In this document: one piece after another, positions 17,474 through 31,577 of the stretch
Layout of the letters: each line of letters begins with the position of its first letter
Position numbering within the stretch: the first letter of the stretch is position 1
NCBI GenBank assembly: GCA_001643675.2
Contig: LSRY02000053.1
Location: 411,501 to 475,500, forward strand
Direction: 5' to 3'
DNA: 64,000 nt
Source: Monocercomonoides exilis
Lineage: Eukaryota; Preaxostyla; Oxymonadida; Polymastigidae
The notes under the pieces: generated by a model
What the model saw: the letters and a program-made list of their open reading frames with translations, nothing else
What the model was told of the DNA's origin: nothing
The model's database searches: none
Program-made: the position numbers and the translations under genes

Positions 17474-18579
17474 TTATGATCAATTTAAAGTATAATTCAA
17501 GAAAATGTTAATAATTATTTTTGTGAACAAAAAATGTTCTTATCATGAAAAAAGAGTTAGATATTAAAATTATTAATATCTATATAGATTCCCTGATAAA
17601 ATTTCAAATGACAATTATGTTCTATTTATTGGTCAAAATTGAGAAATTCAGATTAATGTTGGAAAAAAAGTGTGGAACAAAATTCAAAAACTTATATATT
17701 TTATGCATTATGTTTTCATTGGATAATTTTTTTTGTGAAAATCTGAAATTATTCCATGAATAATGAAAATTTTAGTAAGATTTCAACACTTGTGTGAAGT
17801 TTATGTCAATGCGATTTTTCTACCTAAAAAAATGTTCAAAATCGATTTTCGCATAATCAAAATAGATAGGAAACAAAACTTTTTTGGGTTTCAAACAACA
17901 ATAAAATTAATTGATTAATTTATTGTTTTTGTTGCCCAAATTCTCATTTTGAATAATTTTGTGTTGAACAGAAAAATGGAATCCTTTTTAAACATGAATA
18001 AACCAAGATTAAAGAAGATTAATAACCTTCTGCTCAATTAGCTTGTTTTTTTGTTCATTCAGTTATCTGTTTGTTTTATAAGGAAAAAAAAGGTTCTCAC
18101 TTCTTTCATTTGTTGTTTTCTTTCAATTTTGCAAAAAGATGAACCAAACGTGTCTGAAGCATTCAAACAAAAAACAAAACACACAAATGCATCGCTGCAT
18201 ATAAATACATATAAATTACATATAAAATGCATACACACTGCATGCATACAAAATAAGAATAACTTCTTGTTTCACATGCACTCCAACTTTCATTGAAATA
18301 CTTTTCAAACAAAAAAAGTTGTGAAATTCTCAACAAATCAAACACACAAAAAACACATATATGAACACTCAAAAATCACTAAAATCTGAAAAAACTTCAA
18401 ATAAACGATTAACAAAATACAACGCGAAAGCAAAAGCATTCAATGAAATTATCTCTTTCATTTTCATATCTCAAATTCATTCCTTCATTAAATAGGATCT
18501 GCAAACGCGCCTTTCATCTCAGTGTTTTCTCATTCACAATCCTCATATTTTAAACTCTTTGTTTTGTTCATTTCCCGTT
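17474..18579. other. AT-rich intergenic region with a repeat fragment
   Basis: No supported gene. A segment at 17936-17965 closely resembles the terminal inverted repeat of the element at 37422-37891, so a decayed copy of that repeat may lie here. The rest is AT-rich sequence without clear structure. Confidence 0.5.
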
Positions 18580-21500
18580 TCATCTCACTTTTTTCTCAAT
18601 TGTATTCCCCTTCCTTTTTTTGTTGCCATCCTTCTCATCCATCTCATCCCTTTCATCCCCCTCTTCTCTTCGTGTTTCTACCACATCCACTGCATCTGAC
18701 ATCGTCATCACTACTGCCTCCTTCGGGAAGTGCGAAATAAGCTCCTGCTTCACTTCCACAAGCGTCATCCTCCCTGAAGCCTCTTGCTCAACGCACCCCT
18801 TCACAACATTCCAAATTGAAGACTCCTCTGCAGCCAGCATATTCGGCATCTCAAATTTCCCTATCTTCTACCCTGCCACCTCTGCTGGATACTCTCCAAA
18901 TGGGATTTGAAGGGTCATGCACTCCCACAGCATCATCCCAATCGAGAATGAAACAGACTCCTTTGTTGCTCCCATCTTCTTGTTGATCTGCAACTCTGGT
19001 GCCTTCCACCTCAAGCACTCCTTCCTGTTGTCTTCATCATCCTCAAACGCTGATGACGGCAGAGAATCTCTGTCGTCGTCGTCATCATCATCAGCACTTG
19101 CAGATGTCACAACCGTTGATGAAGAGACGGATGAAGTGTCAGAGTCTGAGGAACAATCAGAGTGCAATGCAATGCAGATGACCATGTGCTCAGAGAACAA
19201 CACAATGTGGGGGCTGAGATTGGTCAGGGATTGGAGCGGATTATTCATTTCATCAAAGGAGTGGAGTGCCAAATTGACCACCCAGAACAGGATCTGAGCA
19301 GCCGAGACTTCCCGCTCCTGAAGAGTGCCAATCGCCATCTCTTTTGTCTTGTTCCTTCCATGCAACAGCATGAACAGCGAATCCCTCAAGTCCACAATCA
19401 GTTTCTCATGAGGCGAGGAGCATGCCATCGCATCCACCAGATTGGACATGGATGAAGTGGTTTGACATAAGTCCTCTCTCCAAACAAACGTGGATCCTGT
19501 GTCTGAAGTATCAGTGGTTGAAGTTGTTGAAGTGGATGAGATGGATGGTGATGGAGTCCGCTTCCTTGAAATATCATCTTCATCTTCTTCCAACTTTTCT
19601 AATGCCCATTCAGGAATCTTGTCTGAGTCTCTTCCCAGGATGTATTCTGTTGAACCACTCTCAGACAGAAGATGTTCTGATGATTCTGAATGTCCCAAGC
19701 TTTTCTCATACACTCTCTTCTTTATCCGATCTTCATTCTTCCTTTCTGCCTCCCTTTCTGCTCTTCGCCACTGCGCCTCAGGTAACATCTCCATCGTCAC
19801 CATCTCAATCAGTTTCGGATCCTTCCTCACTGTGCCTTCCACAATCACTTCCAACTCTTGTGTTCTTCTCTTTTGCTTTCTCCATCGAACAATGAATATC
19901 ACAGATACAATCAGAACAATCAATAGAATTATTGCCATGATTATTACAATCAACAACCAATAGGATTTTCCTTCTTTTCCTCCTTCAACAATCTTTTCAT
20001 CATCTTTTTGTTTTGTTTCACTTGCATTCTTCAGAATAAATGACTGAGTTGATGGTGGAGATTCTTCATTCCCAAATAAAATATGCACACTCACTTCTAT
20101 TTCATCTCCACAACTGCTGATCAGATCTTTTGCCACACTTCCTTCAACTTCTCTTTCTGATAAAAACCCATTTGAATCAAAATCGTAATGTTCAATCTCT
20201 TTCTCTTCTCCTTTCCTCTTCACAACTGAGAATGACAGATTGCATGGAACAAGAAGCATCCCTTTGAATGTCAGCTTCATTCTGTCTGTCTCTTCTTTTG
20301 CTTCAACACTTTCCAGAACAGGAATGAAGAACGATGAATCCCTTTCTGAGGCAATCCCTTCAAAACTGCACCCTTCATTCAACATCCAAAGTGATGTGTT
20401 TGGTAAAACTCCATATCCTCCTTTCAAACTCATCACATTCAATATTCCTGAATCTGAACAGATGATATTTCTTCTCAACGATGGATATCCTTCAATTGAT
20501 GGATTGTTATTGGAGAAATTCCCTGCTTCAATTATCACATTTCCTCCACTCATTGTTATTCCACCATCTGATGAATTTGATATTGTTGCATCTTTCATCA
20601 TCACAGAACTATTCACAACATCCACGACAGATCCATCCCATCTTCACAACTCTTCTCCTGAATTTAAATATTGCTCATTTCTTTCCTTTGAACTCTCATC
20701 AAAAATGCAACTGTCCATTTTCACATGAAAACAATTCTCCGATTTCATCAATTTCCCTTTTGTTGTTTTTGAGCCGACTCCATCCATTGTGCAATTTGCC
20801 AATTCCATTGTCTTTTTCATTGACGAGCACTAGATCAATGATTCTTCATTTCCTTCAATTGTGATATTCTCTGTATTGAAATCCTTAATTGTTAATTGAC
20901 CACATTCATTAATATCTAACAGAGAAGTTTTAATTGTTGAATTGGATATTGTTAATGAATCAATAACTAACAGAGAATTTGATGAAAGATACAGCGCAGA
21001 TTCTTGAAGAATGAGATTTGATATTGAGCATCCATCAAGTTGCAATTCTCCTTTTTCCATATTAATAATGTGAAATGGAATGTTTGCAAATTCTGCATTA
21101 ACACCTTCCACTGGTTGTTTTGAACTGAATGAACAATTCATCATTTCAAGAATTCCTCCCTCTGGTGATATTAATGATTCATGCGAAGAGATGAAATTCG
21201 AATCATAAACAAAGCCCATTCTCAACAATGAGACTGTTTCTCTTGTTGAAATCAAAGAATTCTTTTCACTTGTTATCTCTGATTTCACTTCAACTTCACA
21301 CGCTTCTCTGCTCTTCGAACTCAAACTCATTTCCTTCAGATCAATTTCTCCTCCTATCACACTTTCTTCAACAACAAATATCAGACTCAGAATATCTGAG
21401 GTCAAATGAGAAAGGCCATGATCAATTGAATAGCATGGAAGAACATTTGTTCCACATTGTCTTTCATTCAAACCATTCAAGCTGCTCACAATGATTGTGT

Positions 21501-24500
21501 CGCTCTGATGAATTGTTACATATTCAATCAGATCTGTATCTTCTTTGTGTTCACAACTATCAATTCCATATATCGCATTCATCCGCGAATAATGATTCTC
21601 TCGAAGATCAAACTGAAATTGGCTTTCATTGATCTGAGATGAGATGTTGAAACATTCAATATAAATGTCATTCCCCACTTTTGCTGTGTTTGAACTGAAT
21701 TTCATTCCCACAAATGTGAAATCCAATTCTCCTCTTTCCTTTGTCGCCAGATACACCCCTCCTCCTTTCCCATTAGTGCAGCTGCATTGACTGATTGTTG
21801 AGTCAATCATCTTCATTGATCCAGATGCACCTAACATGAAGAATAATGCCCCTCCTTTTTCACTTGTTTCTGCTTTGTCTTCTGTGATATTGCTCGAATT
21901 CACAACAAAATCAATCTTTTTCTCACTCTTCGAAATCAAAATGCTTGCTCCATTGTCACTTCTCTTCACTCCTGAAAATGATGATTTCTCAATCTCAATA
22001 TTTGTTCCTTCTTCACCTCCTTCATTTATCTTTGTTGTTAATTCAGTTCCTTTGAACAGAAGAAGACATCCTCTACTTTCATTCAACGATTCCACTCGAA
22101 CATTCACAAAATGGCAAGAAACTTCAACATCATGTATTGCAAAAATGCTATTTCCAACATTGCATGATTCCATCGACAGATCATTCACTTCCACAGTTCC
22201 TCCAATCGCACCCACAAACACGCAATCAAATCCATTGTTCATTCTTGCTTCTGAATGGAATAAACATCCAGTTATCACCAACTCACCAGCTCTGTTTGAA
22301 ATAATCGTTTTGGCTGAGTTGTCAAATCCCGATGTTAATTGGAGCTGGATATTTGTCAATTCAAGATGGTCATCATTTCCCATGAAATAATCCAGTTGAC
22401 TCCCAATTGACTTTTCAAAATTCAATATTGCTTTCACATTCTCTTCTCCCATTGACGATGCCTTTTTGATCTGATAGTTGGACATGTTGAATGAATCTCT
22501 AATAACGGTTGATCCTTCAATCTGAATTGTTTTCTTTCCAATCTCCTTTTTCATGCATTCCATCCCTTTTCACATCGTTTTGCATGGTTCTTTCTCACTT
22601 CCGCATCTTGCAACATCATATCCTTCAGATGAGATGAATATCTCAAATGAGCTGAATGGAATGAGGAACATGAACAAATCTATGTTTGAATGAAAATCAT
22701 CACTCCCCACAAATAAATTGTCATCATTTATCATTGATGAATAATCAAACTTGAATGACTCATTTGTCACAGAAGAATTAAAATCCTTACCCAAAATAAA
22801 TATATTCTTTCCAATGGCTGCTTTGTTGTTTGCAAACGAGACGTTTTCTAAAAGAAATGGCTTCTCATTCAAACAATTTTCACAATCCAGATGCAAGAAT
22901 CCTCCTTTCCCATTGTTTGAAGAAAATGAACAAAATGATGCATTTGTTGATTTAATGATCAAATCTTCGTCATTTTTCAATATCACTCTTGCAACGCCTC
23001 CTTCTTCACCGCTTCTAGTGTTCACAATATTTGAAAAGTTGTTCTTTTCAAACAATACAGAAGAAGCCATTACAAATGGAGAATTTGAAAATGAATAATC
23101 TGTCAGACTGCATCCTTTCAGCGTGCAACTTCCACTGGTTGTGGTTATCAACGAATATTGAATTATTTTTGATAATTGATTTTCAAAGGAACAGTTTTCA
23201 AATTGAAGATGTTCGCTTGATGAGATCAAGGAATTCATACTTGGCACAAATTGACTTGGAATCTGTAACTTCAAAGCTAAAAAGCTGAGTGTCTTAATTG
23301 ATGAAATAACAGTTTGAGATGATGAAGAATCTCCATTTATTGCTCCTTCAAAATAAACTGTTTTGTGTTTGGTTTCATCTCCCTCATTCACACACCCATC
23401 AATCATTAGTGCATCTCTAAACGAAAAAACATTTTCAATTGTCCCTTCATCCCTCACTTTCACTTTCCTTTCTTCTCCAACTGCTGCACTTCTGTCAATG
23501 TGGTCAATTCCACTTTTCATTGATTGACATGGGAATATCTCATCTCCACATCCCAATGTGTCATGCCCACCAGTCGATACAGACACCTCCACCCACTTCA
23601 GAGAAACAAGAAACACTCGAAGATCCATTTCCCCATATTTCCCATCTTCTCCAACAAATGCATTCCCATCATCCTTGTAATCTGTGCAATCAATTGCAAA
23701 ACGCTCTGTCTTCACACTGTTCACCAGATTCCCACTCTTCACAAACATGTTCTTCCCAACTGCTGCTGAACATCCAGAAAACGATATTGATGAAAGTTGA
23801 AATGCTTCTTCATTCAGACTCCAATCCAGATAAATCCCTCCTCCTTTTCCTCCATTATTCACATCTTCACTCACACAGCAGCTGGATAAGGTGGTGTTGC
23901 TCACAGAAAATGTGTTGGCAGGGGCAGATGAGGTGAATGAGATGCACCCGCCATTGGTGGTAGTCTGTTGGTTTTGTGGAGCTGAGTTGATGTTGGTGAT
24001 GGTGCAGTTGGTGATAGCGAGGGAGAGGGCAGGGGAGGTGGCAGAGGAGAGGACACAGCTGGAGGGGGAGGCTGTGGAGGTGATGCCAGTGATGTTGGAG
24101 GAGTTGAGGGTGAGGGGAGCGGTGAGGGAGGTGAGGTGGAAGATGATTTGGCTGCTGAGGGAGAGTTGGGTGATTGCTGTGTGGTTGAGGGCGAGGGAGC
24201 CAGCAGTGAGGAAGAAGAGGGGGGTTTTTATTGTTATGGAGGTTGTTCCGGTGATAGTGGTTGTGTTGAGGTTGAGGGAATGGGAGTTATAGGAGAGGTG
24301 GAAGAGGATGGGGGTGATTGCATTTGTGGAGTTGTGGGAGATGGCGAGGGCAGAGACTGTGAGGGAGCCCTGTGTTTGTTGGAAGAGGGAAGAAGTGGCA
24401 GATGGATCGGGGGATGATGATGTTGAGTAAAATGATGATGGAGGTTTAAGAATTCTGCTGTAGGCGATGATGGTGGCATCTGTTACATTTCCTGTGATTT

Positions 24501-26549
24501 TTGTATCAACAGCGCTGAAAGTGAGTGTTTGAGTTGGAACAAATGTTGAGCTGTGGAGGGAGAGAGAGGCGTCTTGGGAATCTGTCATGCGAACAAGAGC
24601 GAATTCAATTGTTTTGCATGGACCGAGTTGTGTGATTCCGCAGAGATCGGTGTTTGTTCCGTTATTTGACACGATTTTGAAAGTTGTTATGAGGGGGAGC
24701 CAGCCATTGAACACGGAGTTAGCAGCCGTTCCTTGATTCCACACTCTTTTCGTTGGAGTTGTTGAGCCACAATTCTCGAATGGAGATTGGGTGATGCAGC
24801 TGCCATAAAAGAGCACATCATTGCCCCTGCCATTTGTTGCAGTATTTCCATCGAAGAAACAAAATTTGATGAATCTCATTTCATTCATCCAAGAATATGT
24901 TTCATCCAAAAAAATGGCAGCACCTCCATAAGATTTGAAGCAGAAAGATTGTTATTGATGAATAGGCATTCTATAATCGAGAATTGACTTGGCTTGGTTC
25001 CTGGTGGACTTGGAAATGTGAGAGAACCAGCAGAATTACCACCAGAATTTGAAATATACTGGCATTTTGTGAATAAGAATTGACCGTTTTTTGGAAAAGC
25101 TCCAATATTAAAATACCATCCAGGTCCACACCAACCAGATATTGAACAATTTTCGACTTTGTTTTCTGAAAGGTAATAAGCAGAATTTTGCTGTGGATTT
25201 GTTGTATGGACTGCTCCTCCATGAGCAGCCGAGCAACTTGTGAAATTGGATTTTATGATGTCAATTTTTAACAAACTATTGCAATATAACGCTCCGGCAT
25301 GATCGCTTGCCGAACATTTGTTGAACGAACAAGAAATGATTGTGAGATTTGCGTTTGCACAATAAACATAAAGCGCTCCTCCATGGACAGCTCCACCAGT
25401 TGTATCTTTCCATTCGCACCATTCAAAGCGATGACTGTTCACATCAAAAGAAGTCAATCTTCCAGGTTTAGCTCTTTGAGATTCAGTTCCAACATGCACA
25501 ACAGCAGCATTTGATGAAGAGCGTGTTTGGTGGAGAAAAGACGCATTGAAGGCAGAGAGAGAGGTGGAAGGGCTGTTGAGGTTGGGAAGGATGGAACCAT
25601 CGATGGGGTTGTGGGTATGTTGGAAGAGGGTTGAGTGGATGGATAGAGATGAGTGAAGGGAGAAGGAGGTGGTTGTATTGATTTTGGTGTTGGTGGAAGA
25701 GGTGGCTGAGATGAAGGGTTTGAATGAGACAGAGGGAAGGGATGGAAGGGATGGAAGGGATTGGGGAGATGAGATGTTGGAGAAGAGGGTGTTTGAGAGA
25801 TGGAGATTGAGATGGATTTGGAGGTGGGGATGGGATTGGTGATGGATATGGAGAGGGGAAGGGGAAGGAGAAGAGGAAAGGGAAGGGGATGGAGAAAGGG
25901 AAAGGGAAGGAGAAGGAGAAGGGAAAGGGGAAGAAAAAGAAGAAGAAGGAGAAGGGGATGGGGAAGAGAGGGAAGAAGGAGAAAAAAGGAAAGGCTGGAT
26001 GAGGGAGACGAAGGAGGAGAATGAGGAGTGAGAGATGGAGAAGGAGGCAGGGATTGGGGAGTGGGCATCTGGGAGGAGATTATATGGGGTGGAGAAGAAG
26101 GGGAAGGAGAGGACGGCTGGTTGGGTGGTGGTGAAGGAGAAGTTGGTGAGGGCGAGGGAGGCATGGGCAGAGAGGAAAAGTGGAGATTTTGTTGCTGGGT
26201 TGACTTGGCAAGTGGAACAGCAGATGGTGGCAGCTGAATGTTGGTGAGAAATGAGGAATGGCCAACCGGTGAGAGGGATGATGTTGAGATGGGCCACACA
26301 CAAGGAGGTGTTGACGATTTTTAGACATGTTTGAATACAGCAAACGTAATTGTAAGCTGGTTTTATAGCTTTCGCCATTGAATTGTAAAAATAATTGTTG
26401 TAATCGTGATTTTTATCTGCAATGCTGATCTTGCCTTTCTGTTTCGTATCGTTCCATTTTTGTTGAAATTGCCTTTCTGTAATGTATTTGCCATAACAAC
26501 CGTTTACAGCAAAAAGCAATAATACAACAATATGAAATGAAGCTCTCAT
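18580..26549 (-). pseudogene. Decayed beta-helix surface protein with TM segment and pseudokinase tail
   Basis: The reading starts with a signal peptide (MRASFHIVVLLLFAVNGCYG, ATG at 26549) and continues for about 8 kb. After a frameshift near 24930 the rest stays in one frame but meets TGA at 22572-22570, TAG at 20832-20830, TGA at 20646-20644 and TAG at 18870-18868, before a final TGA at 18582. The ectodomain has at least four modules headed by a CG(x6)PC-type motif (LCGITQLGPCKT, LGCGDEIFPCQS, ARCGSEKEPCKT, CGTNVLPCYS) with GKGG(G/F) repeats typical of parallel beta-helix adhesins. A TM segment near 19900-19960 is followed by a kinase-like tail retaining RWKAPE and MMLWECMTLQIPFGEY but no HRD or DFG. 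Both TGA and TAG occur, so codon reassignment does not explain the stops. Recent pseudogenisation is the best reading; sequencing errors are the alternative. Confidence 0.8.
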
Positions 26550-27226
26550 GTGGAGGAGAATCTCTTCAAAAATATGGATTCAGGATTAAAGCCCAAAATG
26601 AATAATCACTTTGCCCCATATTTATTTTTATCATTCCTAAAACATTTTGGACAAAATTCTTGCATAAATAAAAACAAACAAGGATTAAAACCAAACTTCT
26701 TCTGATATCATGACATCATTATTCTGACATTCTCGTTCAATATAAAATGAAGATATATTTGAAAGTTGAGAAAAGTGAATGAATGAACATTGTGGAACAA
26801 AATTCATATGACAAAAATTTTTTTCATTTTTGAATGAAAGTTTGATTTCAAAAAGGATCAACGATATATTTCGTAGTGTCAAACGGATGTGTATTGTGCA
26901 GCAACATTTTTCGACTTCAATAAACAATTTTCACTTTCAAACAGTTCTTGAATACAATCCAAAAGAATGAACACATATATTGTTTGTTGTTGCCCCACCA
27001 AACGTTGGATTTCATATCTTCACTGTTGGAACAGTACTCCCCAGGTTGGTTCATAAAATTCAAATCTAATATCACATTCTATCATGGCTGAATAAAAAAT
27101 TGATCGTATTAAATTGGCCTTCAACATATTCTAATCCTTTTCAACGTTTTGAAAAGACAGATTCCATTTTTGTTTTTTCACTCGAAAAGGTTCACTTGTT
27201 ATTATTTTTTTTTATTTTTTTTGAAG
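26550..27226. other. Intergenic region between divergent loci
   Basis: AT-rich spacer upstream of both the surface-protein pseudogene (minus) and the family X pseudogene (plus). I saw no gene, and no match to the conserved 5' flank of the other family X copies. Confidence 0.5.
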
Positions 27227-28534
27227 AATCGTAAACAGAACTTGGAAAATGCGCTGAAAATGAGCAGAAACAGAAAATCAAAGAAATGAATGAACTGATT
27301 GATGAGATGGTTAAAGAAGAATTTGATTCTGTTTTCACGATTGAACTTTTCAACAAAATGTTAAAAATGATAGAAGAAAAGTAACTGCTATTGGAAGATG
27401 CCATTTTGCTGTTGAAGGAAATGGGATGTCACAAAGTTATAAAAAAGTTGTGGAGTGCTATCTTCAATTGTTCTTCGTTATGCAAAAGGTTAATGAAGAT
27501 GATTGAAGAAAATAGGAAAAAAGAAGAAAAGAATGAAAATCCACTGCTTGATCTTTGTGAATGCTATCTTCTTCTGCACAATGACTCAGAGAAGTTACCA
27601 CAAAAATTGCTATCTATTTGTCTGTCATCCCTTCTGAAAGCTGCTTTGAAGAAAGAAAAAAGAAAGGAAACTCAAAGTGATGTTGAAATAGTATTTGCTG
27701 CATTGAGCAACATTGGACAATGGGTGGTATGAACTTCTTTTTCTTCAAGATGTTTATTGACTTGTGTTTTTTGAGCAGAGAATTGAAAAAGAGCTTTGTT
27801 TGAACGAGATGATAGAGATAATCAAACATCATCAGGAGCATCACAATCTGACGCATCTTGCGTATCTGTCAGCATGGGTGTTTTTGATGGACAGATCATT
27901 TGAAGAAAGAGGGCTGGAAGAAGTGATTGCGAATGAATTGCATGCTGCTAGAGAAACAGCAAGAGAATTGGAAGAGTTAGCAAAGTGTGTCGATTGGGAA
28001 AATGAAGAAGAAACGAAAAGGAAGAAAGAAGCATTTTTAATAAAGAAATGGATCTCTCTTGTCACAAGCCAGTTTCCACTTTTGATATCGCAAAAAGAGG
28101 ACAATGTCGAGCTTCTTCATTGCCTTGTCCAGCTGTGCAGGGCATCAAGAGAGAATGGACGCAAAATATATCGAAATTGCATCATTCTGTTTCAAAAAGT
28201 GGCAGAAGTGATAAAGGTGAATGTTGAAGTTTGGATGAAAGGAAGAGCAATTGACGTGATGTTGGAGGAAATGCATCAGTCAACGTTGGATGTTGATGTT
28301 GCAAGTGGCTGTTTGAGATTCTTCTTTGAAGTTTCCAAAAAATTAGATGGAAATGATGACATTGAAATTTATGAAGATAAAAGAAAGGATATGAAAATGG
28401 AGATATTTGAAAAGATGGAAGAAGAAGGATTTGAAGATGAAGTGACAAACATTTTTGGTATATTTTTTATTTTTAACGGAGAATATTACGCTGAAATGTC
28501 TTTGGATTTGACGGACTATCTTGTGAATAAGTAA
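27227..28534 (+). pseudogene. Family X copy A, broken in exon 2
   Basis: Homologue of the three copies at 30097-31577, 54475-55947 and 58605-60037. Exon 2 is 27227-27726 and exon 3 is 27779-28534 (donor GTATGA, acceptor GAGCAG), with the same phases as its relatives. Exon 2 carries two in-frame TAA codons, at 27232-27234 and 27382-27384, where the relatives have sense codons, and no exon 1 or conserved 5' flank is recognisable. Exon 3 is fully open for 251 codons and keeps the family signature (IIKHHQEHHNLTHLAYLSAW). Function is unknown. Transcription from exon 3 alone cannot be excluded. Confidence 0.7.
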
Positions 28535-30096
28535 ATTAAATGAAATATATGAAAAAAGAAGTGTTTTATTTATATTTTATATTTAATTTTATTTTTTTCA
28601 ATTCAAAATTCTAAAAAAATTCTTTTTCTTTTTTTCTTCGGCTTTTTTCATTCAAAAAGCAATTTAAAGTTCGAATTTCGATCTGTTTCTGCAAATATAA
28701 CAAAAAACATTTAATGATTAATGCGAATTGAACAAAGAGTCTAAAGTTTCAAAGCTTCTTGAAATGGAGAAGAAGAGGATTCAGACGAATAATCACTTGA
28801 AGGAAAAGATGAAGAAAATTGAAGGCGACTTAATATTTCGTTGTTCTTTCAAATGCGTTGGTGCATTTTCTTTCATATAGCAGCTTCACACTTTGTTTCC
28901 GTTTGTCTTTTGATTCTTCGACTTTTAACTTTTCTGTCTTTTTCAGGTTTTGTATGAAGTATCTACCAACAAGAAGAGAGAATTGCTAAAATTAGATCCA
29001 TAAGCCGAAGATGCTGCTGAGATGAAATAAGGCTATGAAATGATGATGTGTGTAATTCTTCTCAGGTGAGAAAGATGAAGGCAAAGGCAAAGAAGTTGGA
29101 GATGAAAACATGACTGCAAGCCAATGAGCATTTCCTATTCAAAAAAATATCAATGCAGGCTTTTGATAGCAAATGCCGGAATGATATAAGCAATACATTT
29201 GTTTGTTTTGCTCTCTTTCGCTGAAAATGTATCTGCTTCTCTCTTTTCCACTGAGCTGATTTGCTGTCAAATTACTTTGGCTGTGAAAACATCTCAAAGA
29301 AGCATCTCTTTCTTGTAACAGTCTTCAAATGTTATTCCTTTTCGTTCGAATAATTCGAGCAAAAAGAGATAGCAGCGTGAGAAGAATTGAGGGTCCAACA
29401 AAATAATTCAAAAAGTTCGTTGAGAAATGCAAACGAAGAACCTTCAACTCGTCAGATAACTCGTTTTATTCATGAAGAAAGAAGGAATAAACCCGAAAGA
29501 CAGAAGTCAAAGTCTCAATCAGAAGTTGAAACAGATAAATCCTCTGAGAAAGCAGATGACAGAACGGGAAAGTGGAAACTGATACATGGTGAACCTGAAC
29601 AACTTATTTCTGAACAATCTGTTTGCTCTTGCTTCAGCTTTGTCTTCAACTTTTCCTTCTTCTTCTTCTGCTTCGACTTCGGCTTCTTCTTCTGTTTGCT
29701 GTCACGGTTAAGAAATGAAATGTTGTCATGCACAAGCAGTTATGAGACAAAGCTTGTCAAAAAACAGTTCATTCTGCAAAGCACATTGAACCACAACAGA
29801 AGTGCATTCATCGTCTTTGCTTCAGCTCTCACAGAAAAGTTGAACAAGCACGAGATATTCGGACTGAAGAGAAAAAAGAAGAAGAAAAATGACAGCTACA
29901 ATGCTTTGAACTGTATTTGAAGTGACGAAGAAACAATGAAATGAAACAATGCGATGATGCATTAATATTGAAGAAGATGATGAAGGAAATGAAGGAAATG
30001 AAAATGAAGAACATGAAGAACATGCAGAAGCTTATGAATTAAAATTCTGAGAAAAATTGTTAAACATTTTCCCGTCGAAACAAGCAAGAAAGGCGA
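28535..30096. other. Gene-poor region with degraded coiled-coil-like sequence
   Basis: Plus-strand stretches near 28760-28830 and 28950-29120 read as Lys/Glu-rich helical sequence broken by several stops, suggesting an old decayed gene. A 177-codon open frame at 29387-29920 has an ATG-less, composition-biased reading (Phe-rich centre) and I do not accept it as a gene. Nothing else is supported. Confidence 0.4.
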
Positions 30097-30877
30097 TCAG
30101 CAATAAACATAATAATCATTCACATCTTTTGATAAACCATACAAAAAATACCTCCAAAAAATTGTTTCATAACGCTTGGTGATTTCATCTTCATATCCTT
30201 CTTCCTCAAACCTTTCAAATATCTTTCTTTTAATCATCTTCCTTTCCGTCTTCGAAGGTTTTTCTTCACTTTCTTTGCTTGTTTTTCCTTTCAGTCTTTT
30301 CGAAACCAATCCAAGCAAACTTAGGCATTCCTCCGTTAGAGATCTGTTCAATGTTGATTGGGAAATTTCTTCCACAAACAAGTTAGCTGCTCCTTCCAGA
30401 AAATTGGTTTCCGATATGGCGTTGATTGTATACATTTTCTTTACACAATAAATACAATCATTACATAATTCTCTGTGCAAATCATTCTGATTGTTCCTTG
30501 CTGCTCTGAACAGACAGACAAGACAGCCAAGAAGATCAGAGCATTCGCCTAAGCCTTCCTGAACACCATCAAACAATTCCCGCAGTAGTTTACACCATCT
30601 CAATATTGTAATCATTTCTTCCTTTTCTTTTCTCTCTCCCTTTTTTTCATTTTTCTTCCAATCCACACATTTCATCAGCTCTTCCAATTCTTTTGCTGCT
30701 TCTCTCACAAAATGCAGTTCATTCGCAATTACATCTTCCAAGCTTTTGTCTCTATAAAATCTGTTCATCAAAAACTTCCAAGTCGATTGATATGCAAGAC
30801 GAGTCAAATTATGATGCTCCTGATGATATTTGATAATCTCTTTGATCTCATTCAAGTACAACTCTTTATCTATTTTC

Positions 30878-30927
<50 letters not shown>

Positions 30928-31577
30928 GTAATAGTAGTAGTAATAATAATAATAAAACACAAAAATAATCAAACCACATAATACTCAATATTGCTTAAAG
31001 CCAGCAATTCCATTTCCGCTTCTTTTTGTGATTCATTATCTTCTTTTCTGTTCGATGCAACTTTCAGAAGACAAGACACGCAAATCAACGATAATTCTGA
31101 TGAGAAATAGAAGCTCAAAGAAGAGTAGCATTTGCAAAGATCGTCCAAAAACTTTTCAATCTTTCCTTCTTTTTTCTTATCTTCATCAATTATCATTTCT
31201 TCAAATCTTCTGTTCAATGCAGATTCATCAAAGTGCAGATTCCATATTCTTTGCATTTCTTTCCAATATCCAACGCGCTTTAACAACAAAATTGCATTTT
31301 CCAAAGATATTTTCTTTTCTTCAATCATTTTGTCAATTTCATTGAACAGCTTTTTAGTGAAAGTCCACCCTATTTCTTCTTTATTCATTCCATCAATCAT
31401 TTCATTCATTTCAAGGATTTTCTGTCTTTGATCTTCTTCATCGCAATCCTCAAGCTCAGAAAACAATTCTTCAATAAAGAAAGAATGTAATCTCCAGTAA
31501 TTCAAATGTTACAACGAGGACAAACCATAAAATCTTTTAGTTACACTCCTTGTCTGCATTTTTGTAACACATTGCAT
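30097..31577 (-). CDS. Family X copy B, uncharacterised lineage protein
   Basis: Proposed exons 31577-31526, 31468-30975 and 30876-30097 encode about 441 residues. Exon 1 starts ATGCAATGTG; intron 1 (donor GTTTGTCC, acceptor TTGAAG) removes an otherwise in-frame TAA. Intron 2 uses GTTTGA and carries an (ATT)n array before its TAG acceptor. The protein is helical, with no signal peptide, TM segment or known catalytic motif. Conserved parts are ELFSELE near the start, IEEKK.S.ENAILLLK, LC.CY, HHQEHHNLTRLAYQS and a C-terminal KR.(I/V)FE.(M/F)EEEG(Y/F)ED. The repeated Leu-rich helices are compatible with an armadillo/HEAT-type solenoid, but this is a guess. The 5' flank is conserved with copy D. 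The frame is intact. Confidence 0.7.
30877..30955 (-). repeat. (ATT)n microsatellite in intron 2 of family X copy B
   Basis: A run of ATT/AAT trinucleotides, interrupted near 30927-30941 by AGT units, fills most of the intron. The TAG of the last unit appears to act as the 3' splice site. Confidence 0.85.

Noticed and set aside
18580-24909. TAG or TGA codon reassignment to explain in-frame stops
   Set aside because: Both TAG and TGA occur in the decayed surface gene at positions of different expected residues, while the intact genes in the window avoid internal stops; a frameshift is present too.
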